NCBI GenBank assembly: GCA_900556185.1
Contig: USNN01000010.1
Coordinates: 1-18,263 of the forward strand
Reading direction: 5' to 3'
Origin: an uncultured Eubacteriales bacterium
GTDB taxonomy: Bacteria; Bacillota; Clostridia; Christensenellales; UBA1242
Length of the DNA: 18,263 nt
The notes under the pieces are model-generated. The model was not told the DNA's origin and ran no database searches. It was given only the letters and a program-made list of their open reading frames with translations. The translations under genes were made by a program, and so were the position numbers. This document shows positions 1 through 4,741 of this stretch, in pieces (the stretch's first letter is position 1; every line of letters starts with the position of its first letter).

Positions 1-58
1 TTAGAGCACCACCCTGATAAGGTGGGGGTCGGTGGTTCGAGTCCACTCAGTCCTACCA
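1..58 (+). tRNA. tRNA-Ile (GAT), 5' end outside window
   Basis: This is the 3' part of a tRNA gene; the 5' acceptor strand and most of the D arm lie before the window. A 5-bp anticodon stem (CCACC/GGTGG) encloses the loop CTGATAA with anticodon GAT at 16-18, which reads isoleucine codons. The T arm is GGTGG-TTCGAGT-CCACT (31-47), with one G-T pair. The acceptor 3' strand CAGTCCT (48-54) is followed by discriminator A and an encoded CCA at 56-58. A terminator follows directly. A broken copy of its 3' half lies downstream at 198-318. Confidence 0.93.
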
Positions 59-64
59 AGAGAA

Positions 65-90
65 AAACCAACCACTAGGTTGGTTTTTTT
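65..90 (+). terminator. Terminator of the tRNA-Ile transcript
   Basis: A 9-bp stem AAACCAACC/GGTTGGTTT with the 4-base loop ACTA is followed by more T residues, seven bases after the tRNA CCA. A diverged copy with the same stem plan lies at 324-350. Confidence 0.9.
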
Positions 91-115
91 GTTGGTAAAA
101 TTAAGTTGATTTAAC

Positions 116-216
116 CCACCGAGCCAAGTGTGCAAGGGGCATAATTTGATTTATTCAAATTTGCTCCTGCACCGAAGGTTGCCGAACTTGTTTCGGCATA
201 AGGTGGCGGTCGGTGG
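116..216 (+). other. Potentially structured segment, candidate ncRNA or element remnant
   Basis: No convincing gene is present. The segment can fold into a closed multi-branch structure: a 7-bp closing helix CCACCGA (116-122) with TCGGTGG (210-216); a long hairpin at 130-172 (GTGCA/TGCAC, GGGGC/GCTCC with one G-T, AATTTG/CAAATT, loop 149-155); and a 6-bp hairpin GCCGAA/TTCGGC at 181-197. It is more GC-rich than the surrounding genes. It replaces the expected 5' half of the second tRNA-Ile copy. No clear promoter of its own is seen, so it may be remnant DNA rather than a transcribed RNA. Folding was done by eye. Confidence 0.4.
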
Positions 217-217
217 T

Positions 218-304
218 TCGCCCCTGTCTGAGCCAGACCGCACTACGTGCTCCCCGGCTTTGGCTAAAAATAGTCCACTGGACTATTTTTTTACGCGTCG
301 CCCC
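218..304. repeat. GC-rich hairpin-rich insert between 7-bp direct repeats
   Basis: The T loop of the tRNA copy is interrupted by about 80 bases bounded by TCGCCCC at 218-224 and 298-304. Inside are hairpins GTCTG-AGC-CAGAC (226-238), GCAC-TAC-GTGC (240-250) and an 11-bp terminator-like stem at 266-290. The stretch 221-264 is far richer in G and C than the rest of the window. Short, palindrome-rich and non-coding, it resembles a REP-type or miniature mobile repeat. That assignment is inference, because copies elsewhere in the genome cannot be checked here. Confidence 0.55.
266..292. terminator. Terminator-like perfect hairpin inside the insert
   Basis: An 11-bp perfect stem AAAAATAGTCC/GGACTATTTTT with a 3-base loop ACT ends in a T run on the plus strand. 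The A run on the left would supply a U tract for minus-strand transcripts. It may act as a bidirectional terminator carried by the element. Confidence 0.55.
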
Positions 305-323
305 ACTCAGTCCTACCAAGAGG

Positions 324-350
324 AAAACCGACCATCTGGTTGGTTTTTTT
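324..350 (+). terminator. Terminator of the broken tRNA-Ile copy
   Basis: The stem AAAACCGACC/GGTTGGTTTT has the loop ATCT and a T tract. It is homologous to the terminator at 65-90. The change A to G at 330 leaves a G-U pair in the RNA, so the hairpin is still formed. Confidence 0.8.
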
Positions 351-365
351 ATTGGTAAAATTGAA

Positions 366-394
366 TTGAAATATTATATGCGCTACTTTATAAT
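366..394 (+). promoter_or_regulatory. Strong sigma-A promoter driving a very short transcript
   Basis: TTGAAA (366-371), a 17-base spacer and a perfect TATAAT (389-394). Transcription would start near 401 and run into the terminator at 441-468 after about 70 bases. The -35 box lies at the edge of the sequence duplicated with the tRNA terminator. Confidence 0.7.
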
Positions 395-422
395 CAGTTC
401 ATAAAACAACCAAAGGTGAATT

Positions 423-449
423 ATGAAAAACAAAAAACTAAAAAAGTAG
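423..449 (+). CDS. 8-codon mini-ORF (MKNKKLKK)
   Basis: An ATG at 423 is preceded by AAAGGTGA (412-419) at good spacing and opens an ORF of only eight codons, MKNKKLKK. It ends in TAG at 447-449 inside the left arm of the terminator hairpin. It sits downstream of a consensus promoter. It could be a leader peptide, a small basic peptide, or the surviving start of a deleted gene; a function cannot be assigned. The promoter and ribosome binding site make translation plausible, but nothing shows that the peptide itself matters. Confidence 0.4.
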   Translation: MKNKKLKK

Positions 450-468
450 GACTATTATCCTACTTTTT
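441..468. terminator. Bidirectional terminator between mini-transcript and ABC operon
   Basis: An 11-bp perfect stem AAAAAGTAGGA/TCCTACTTTTT encloses the 6-base loop CTATTA, with A and T runs on the two sides. It ends the short plus transcript from 366-394 and the minus-strand ABC operon, whose last stop codon is at 469-471. Confidence 0.88.
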
Positions 469-1248
469 TTAACTTCCTGATGATTTATATTTCGTTAATG
501 CCCATCTAAAGAACAAATAGCAAATACCTAAAAACACAAAACTAAATAGTGGGCTAATTGCATAAAACAGTGTTGCATTAGGGTAGCCAAGTAAATATTG
601 CAGTGGAATATAGTTAAATACTGCGAATGGAACAATATATGTAAATACTTTTCTAAATACTTTAGGGTAAATATCTATAGGGTAATAACACAAATCTCTA
701 CCGCCGTTTGTAACAATATTTACGGCTTCTAGCCCTTCTATTGTGAATATACTTATGCCAGAATAAACCAAAAACAAACCTAAGAATATTACCATAGATG
801 CAATTATCATAAGCAGCAACACAACCACCTTAAATGCAGTCCACACAATAGGTGCAGAAAGTAGTGCATAAACAAGCAATACCCCAGAAAGGATAACCCT
901 GCCTAATTTGTTAAATTCGATCTTATAGCCAAGCACTTGCATAAATATGCTTCTTGGTCTTATAAAGAGCCTATCTAATTCCCCAGTTTTTACTAACGTG
1001 TCAAATTGGTCAAAACCTCTAAACAAACCTTCACTAAAAGAAAATGAAAATGACACCATAGAATAGGTTATTAATACTTCACTTAAACTATATCCTGCAA
1101 TAGTTTCAAAACTACTAAAAAGTAAAACTATCGCAATAAAGTTTGCAAGCGTTGATAATGACGATGAAAACATACTCAAAATTAGTGAAAGCCGATATTC
1201 AAATGCCGATTTTAATTGCAAAGATAAATATTTTAAATACAATTTCAT
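469..1248 (-). CDS. ABC-2 family exporter permease (COG3694-like)
   Basis: A 259-residue integral membrane protein, probably six helices (hydrophobic stretches near 20-47, 55-72, 118-168, 202-221 and 224-247). It resembles the ABC-2 permeases of the COG3694/PF06182 group, which are encoded beside a COG4586 ATPase. Residues 89-98 carry G-ELD-x-L-F-I-R-P between the second and third hydrophobic blocks. The neighbouring permease has G-DVG-x-H-L-I-K-P at the same place, so the two look like distant paralogues forming a heterodimeric channel. The ATG has GGAGG seven bases upstream. It starts three bases after the upstream permease stops and is last in the operon. The substrate is unknown. Family assignment is by pattern recognition. 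Confidence 0.85.
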   Translation of the reverse strand: MKLYLKYLSLQLKSAFEYRLSLILSMFSSSLSTLANFIAIVLLFSSFETIAGYSLSEVLITYSMVSFSFSFSEGLFRGFDQFDTLVKTGELDRLFIRPRSIFMQVLGYKIEFNKLGRVILSGVLLVYALLSAPIVWTAFKVVVLLLMIIASMVIFLGLFLVYSGISIFTIEGLEAVNIVTNGGRDLCYYPIDIYPKVFRKVFTYIVPFAVFNYIPLQYLLGYPNATLFYAISPLFSFVFLGICYLFFRWALTKYKSSGS

Positions 1249-1251
1249 ATT

Positions 1252-2052
1252 TTAACCTCCTTGCACCGCAAGGGCATTTACTTTTTTTCTAAGTATTAAT
1301 TTACCGATGGTTAATATTAAAACAAACCAAACAAGTTGAATGGCAATTTGTTTTAAACCCTCTAACCCACTTATGTTTCCAACATATAGTCTATACGGCA
1401 AATCTGAAACGTATCTAAATGGAAAAAAGTAAAATACTTTTTGAACAGATTTTGGCAACATTGGAATTGGCACCACTTGCCCGGCCAGAAGACCCGCCAC
1501 AGAAACCATAAAACTAAATATACCTTTAGGTGATAGTGTGTATAAAACAATAATATGGCTTAATGTGTTTACACTAGAAACCAACAACGCGCCCAGTATC
1601 ATAGATAGTAAAAACATCACAAAGCCTTCAATCGACTGTGGAAACATAAGAGCGTATTTGCTTGGTAAACATAAACCAATAAGTATTATTGGTAAAGACC
1701 TAAGCATACTAGTAGCCACACCTTTAGAAAAAATGTTATAAAACCAATAATCATATAGCCCAATAGGTTTAATTAAGTGGTAGCCAACATCGCCTTTAAC
1801 AATTTTTTCTGTTATTTCGTATTTTTGGTTATCCCAAAACATAAAAAGACCAAAAAAACTTTGTTGCAACCAAATATAACTAACCATTTGACCCACAGTA
1901 AAATCTGAATTACCAGACTTTAAAAAAGCCATATATAAAGATATTTGCATAAACCCAAAGAATAGTTGAGTAATTAAACCCGACAAAAGTGCCGACTTAT
2001 AACTAAATTCTCTTTTTAGGTGTATTTTAAACACCGAGGCGAAAACTCTCAT
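1252..2052 (-). CDS. ABC-2 family exporter permease (COG4587-like)
   Basis: A 266-residue membrane protein with an amphipathic N-terminus (KIHLKREFSYKS) and about six hydrophobic segments, typical of the COG4587/PF06182 permeases that pair with COG3694 and COG4586 partners. The loop motif G-DVG-x-H-L-I-K-P at 87-96 parallels that of the downstream permease. The start ATG overlaps the stop of the upstream ATPase by four bases (ATGA), a sign of translational coupling, and GGAG precedes it. Middle gene of a three-gene exporter operon. Relatives are generally annotated as uncharacterised exporters, so no substrate is offered. Confidence 0.85.
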   Translation of the reverse strand: MRVFASVFKIHLKREFSYKSALLSGLITQLFFGFMQISLYMAFLKSGNSDFTVGQMVSYIWLQQSFFGLFMFWDNQKYEITEKIVKGDVGYHLIKPIGLYDYWFYNIFSKGVATSMLRSLPIILIGLCLPSKYALMFPQSIEGFVMFLLSMILGALLVSSVNTLSHIIVLYTLSPKGIFSFMVSVAGLLAGQVVPIPMLPKSVQKVFYFFPFRYVSDLPYRLYVGNISGLEGLKQIAIQLVWFVLILTIGKLILRKKVNALAVQGG

Positions 2053-3029
2053 AGGTGATACTCCTTATATAAGTTATATATCACCTCTTCAAGTTCAAGT
2101 GCCTTTGTGCTAACATCTATGATTTTGTAGTCTTTTTCTAATTCTTGAACCAGTTTAACATAAGAAAATTCCACATTTTCTTTATTTTTAAGTGTAACTG
2201 TAGCTCCTTCAATTTTTAATGTGTCATATCCATCTATTTGCACATTCTTATAAGCTTCTGCCATTTCTACAGTAACTAGCACCGATTTTGAGTATTCTTT
2301 TTTGATATTGTCAAAACTACCATCATAAAGTTTTTGACCTTTACCGATTAAAATTATTCTATCGGTTAGTGCATCTATATCACTCATATCGTGTGTTGTT
2401 AAAATTACTGTTAAATTTGTAGCCTTGTTTCTCTCTTTAATAAATTCTCTTACTTTTAATTTAGAGATACTATCTAGCCCAATTGTTGGCTCATCTAAAA
2501 ACAATATTTTTGGTGAATGAAGTAAGGCTCCTGCTATTTCGCATCTCATTCGTTGACCCAACGATAGTTGGCGGAGCGGAAGATTTAGTAACGCATCTAA
2601 ATCTAATTTTTCTGATAATTCCTTTAAATTTTTTTCATATTCTGAATCCGATATTTTATAAATATCTTTTATAAGTTCGTATGAGTCTATAACCGGAACA
2701 TCCCACGAAAGATTTGAGCGTTGTCCGAATACGGCTCCTATTTCACGAACATATTTTAACCTGTCTTTACTTGGATTAAATCCGTTTATTTCACAGGTGC
2801 CAGAGGTTGGTGTTATGATCCCAGTCATAATTTTAATTGTAGTGCTTTTACCAGCACCGTTAGGACCAATGTATCCAACAATTTCGCCTTCATTGACTGT
2901 GAATGAAACATTTTTTAATGCTTCTATGGTTTTATACTCTCTTTTAAATATACTTTTAAAAGCACTCCACAGCCCCTTTTTTCCAGTCGCAACCTTGTAA
3001 GTCTTAGAAACATTTTCAAGCTTAATCAT
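2049..3029 (-). CDS. ABC exporter ATP-binding protein (COG4586-like)
   Basis: A 326-residue ATPase that powers the two downstream permeases. Walker A GPNGAGKS is at 55-62, the Q loop at FGQR (101-104), signature LSLGQ at 155-159, Walker B ILFLDE at 175-180, followed by a TTHD switch histidine. The FGQRSNLSWD segment after the Q loop and the extra C-terminal domain of about 80 residues after the nucleotide-binding fold are typical of COG4586. The ATG is preceded by GGAGGT at good spacing. First gene of the operon, read from the promoter at 3150-3178 through a leader that contains an intrinsic terminator. Confidence 0.9.
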   Translation of the reverse strand: MIKLENVSKTYKVATGKKGLWSAFKSIFKREYKTIEALKNVSFTVNEGEIVGYIGPNGAGKSTTIKIMTGIITPTSGTCEINGFNPSKDRLKYVREIGAVFGQRSNLSWDVPVIDSYELIKDIYKISDSEYEKNLKELSEKLDLDALLNLPLRQLSLGQRMRCEIAGALLHSPKILFLDEPTIGLDSISKLKVREFIKERNKATNLTVILTTHDMSDIDALTDRIILIGKGQKLYDGSFDNIKKEYSKSVLVTVEMAEAYKNVQIDGYDTLKIEGATVTLKNKENVEFSYVKLVQELEKDYKIIDVSTKALELEEVIYNLYKEYHL

Positions 3030-3090
3030 TTATACCTCCAAAAATTTATTCAGTTGTAAAAAAAATTTAACCTCCTTTGATTTATTCGCC

Positions 3091-3130
3091 AAAAAAAGCA
3101 CTAAATTATAACTGAAAATAATTTAGTGCT
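3091..3130 (-). terminator. Intrinsic terminator after cysS, inside the ABC operon leader
   Basis: A perfect 13-bp inverted repeat AGCACTAAATTAT/ATAATTTAGTGCT with an 8-base loop (3110-3117) is followed on the minus strand by seven T residues (3091-3097). It would end cysS transcripts. It also lies downstream of the ABC operon promoter at 3150-3178, so initiated operon transcripts must pass it. The loop can pair with 3049-3055 near the first gene, which hints at a regulated hairpin. Confidence 0.85.
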
Positions 3131-3149
3131 AAAAATTGCGGTACCGATT

Positions 3150-3178
3150 AGATTACCATATAATTTTTGCGTTGTCAA
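3150..3178 (-). promoter_or_regulatory. Promoter of the first ABC operon
   Basis: On the minus strand TTGACA (3173-3178) is followed by a 17-base spacer and TAATCT (3150-3155) with an extended -10 TGG (3156-3158). Expected start is near 3143, about 13 bases before the terminator hairpin. The -35 is perfect; the -10 is weak but helped by TGn. Confidence 0.6.
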
Positions 3179-3206
3179 TCAAAAATTTAGACAATTTTAA
3201 TATTTT

Positions 3207-4604
3207 TTATATTTTTTCGTATTTTGTGCCTTCTTTAGTATCAATTAGCATAATTCCCTTTGCTTGCAAATCTGCCCTAATTTTATCCGCCAAGGCATAA
3301 TCTTTATTTAATTTAGCTTGTTTTCTTTGTTCAATTAAAGCTAAAATTTCATCATCACCAGCAGTTTCTTCCTTTATTTGCTCTTTTGGTATTAAATTTA
3401 ATGCTAAAACCTTATCAAAATCTTCAACTAGATATAATTTAGTGGCACCATTTAACTTGCTATCTTTTATAACGTCATACAAAACAGTTATAGCCATAGA
3501 CGAATTAAGGTCATTGTTTATTGCATTTAAAAACTTTTCTTTATAACTATTAACGGCTTCGTTATCCACTTCGCCGTCTTTTGCAATATTAGAAATCTTT
3601 TTAACAAGTTTTTTATAGGCGTTCGCTGAGTTTTCCATAATGTCATAATCAAACTGCAATTGTCGTCTGTAATGAGAACCTAAGCAGAAAAATCTATACT
3701 CAACTGGAGTGTAACCTTTACTTTCAAGTAAACTTAGTGTTAAAAACTCACCCTTAGACTTGCTCATCTTGCCATTTTTAGATAACAAATGTAAAACGTG
3801 CATCCAATGACCACACCAAGTATGCCCAAGATATGCTTCGCTTTGAGCAATTTCGTTTGTGTGATGTGGGAAAGCGTTATCAATACCACCGCAGTGAATA
3901 TCTACATACTCCCCTAAGTGTTTCATAGCAATGCACGAACATTCTATGTGCCAGCCTGGATACCCTTCGCCCCAAGGACTATTCCATCTTAGTGCCTGAT
4001 TTTCAAACTTGGACTTTGTAAACCATAATGCGAAATCATTCGGATGCTTTTTAGCGTTGTCTTCTTCAACACCTTCACGAACACCGACCTCTAGGTCTTC
4101 TTTTTTGAAATTAAAGAATACATGGTAATTTTTTAACTTAGATGTATCAAAATATACATTTCCGCCTGCAATATAAGCATAGCCCTTGTCTAGAAGTGCT
4201 TGAACCGTGGCAATTATTTCGTTAATACAATTTGTCGCTGGCTCAACTACATCTGGTTTTACCATGTTTAGTTTTTCCATATCGCTTAAAAAAGCATCAG
4301 TATAAAACTTCGCAATCTCTTTAACCGACTTATGTTCCCTTTCAGCACCCTTAAGCATTTTGTCATCACCATTGTCGCCATCGTCAGATAAATGCCCAAC
4401 ATCAGTTATATTCATAACCCTTTTAACATTATAACCATTATATTTAAGAGTTCTTACTAACAAGTCCTCCATTAAGTAACTTCTTAAATTTCCTATATGA
4501 GCATAGTTATACACCGTAGGTCCACAGGTATAAATTTTGACAATATCTTTATTTTGAGGCACAAATTTCTCTACTTTTCTTGTAAGTGAATTATATAATT
4601 GCAT
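3207..4604 (-). CDS. cysS: Cysteine--tRNA ligase
   Basis: A complete 465-residue class I aminoacyl-tRNA synthetase that charges tRNA-Cys in the cytoplasm. The ATP-binding HIGH-type motif is HIGN at 36-39 and the KMSKS loop is at 279-283. Zinc ligands expected from the E. coli enzyme are present: C27, C222 (in WHIEC), H247 and E251. The usual alpha-helical anticodon-binding region occupies the C-terminal third, and length is normal for the family. The ATG is preceded by GGAGGAG. It has its own promoter (4625-4653) and a terminator, so it is a single-gene unit. The leader is too short for a T-box, unlike many Firmicute synthetase genes. Confidence 0.97.
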   Translation of the reverse strand: MQLYNSLTRKVEKFVPQNKDIVKIYTCGPTVYNYAHIGNLRSYLMEDLLVRTLKYNGYNVKRVMNITDVGHLSDDGDNGDDKMLKGAEREHKSVKEIAKFYTDAFLSDMEKLNMVKPDVVEPATNCINEIIATVQALLDKGYAYIAGGNVYFDTSKLKNYHVFFNFKKEDLEVGVREGVEEDNAKKHPNDFALWFTKSKFENQALRWNSPWGEGYPGWHIECSCIAMKHLGEYVDIHCGGIDNAFPHHTNEIAQSEAYLGHTWCGHWMHVLHLLSKNGKMSKSKGEFLTLSLLESKGYTPVEYRFFCLGSHYRRQLQFDYDIMENSANAYKKLVKKISNIAKDGEVDNEAVNSYKEKFLNAINNDLNSSMAITVLYDVIKDSKLNGATKLYLVEDFDKVLALNLIPKEQIKEETAGDDEILALIEQRKQAKLNKDYALADKIRADLQAKGIMLIDTKEGTKYEKI

Positions 4605-4624
4605 ACACTCCTCCGAATGAATAT

Positions 4625-4653
4625 AATATACTACAATAATTAATTATTGTCAA
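4625..4653 (-). promoter_or_regulatory. cysS promoter with palindrome in the spacer
   Basis: On the minus strand TTGACA (4648-4653), a 17-base spacer and TATATT (4625-4630). Most of the spacer is the perfect 18-base palindrome ACAATAATTAATTATTGT (4633-4650), which overlaps the -35 box and could be an operator. Confidence 0.75.
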
Positions 4654-4715
4654 CGACAAAGGTTTTATATTCTTCACCAATTTACAGATATTTAATTTGC
4701 GTAATTATTATTATA

Positions 4716-4724
4716 TGTTATACT
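4716..4724 (+). promoter_or_regulatory. Extended -10 promoter of the surface protein gene
   Basis: TGT followed by TATACT (4719-4724) forms an extended -10 element 17 bases before the ATG, leaving a short leader with AGGAGA as ribosome binding site. The -35 region (TTTGCG, 4696-4701) is poor. Confidence 0.5.
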
Positions 4725-4741
4725 GAGTTTAGGAGAAAAGT

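Larger units (their letters stand above)
198..318 (+). pseudogene. Broken second copy of the tRNA-Ile 3' half
   Basis: Positions 198-220 match 17-39 of the intact tRNA (anticodon loop, anticodon stem 3' strand, variable region and T stem) with a single mismatch, G26 versus C207. Positions 303-318 match 43-58 exactly (end of the T arm, acceptor strand, CCA). Positions 221-302 replace the three T-loop bases AGT. No 5' half (acceptor 5' strand, D arm) is found upstream, so the copy cannot make a tRNA. Identity starts inside the anticodon loop and runs through the tRNA end, which is the usual shape of an integrase attachment-site duplication. A decayed tandem tRNA duplication is the alternative. 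Confidence 0.75.

Noticed and set aside
198..318. Functional tRNA with an intron in the T loop
   Set aside because: The 5' half of the tRNA is absent, and known bacterial tRNA introns sit in the anticodon loop.
128..404. Open frames of about 63-76 codons across the tRNA-scar region
   Set aside because: They run through hairpins and the broken tRNA copy, have no ribosome binding site and give proteins of no coherent composition.
4605..4660. T-box riboswitch before cysS
   Set aside because: The predicted start of transcription leaves a leader of only about 15-20 bases, with no room for specifier loop, T-box sequence or terminator.
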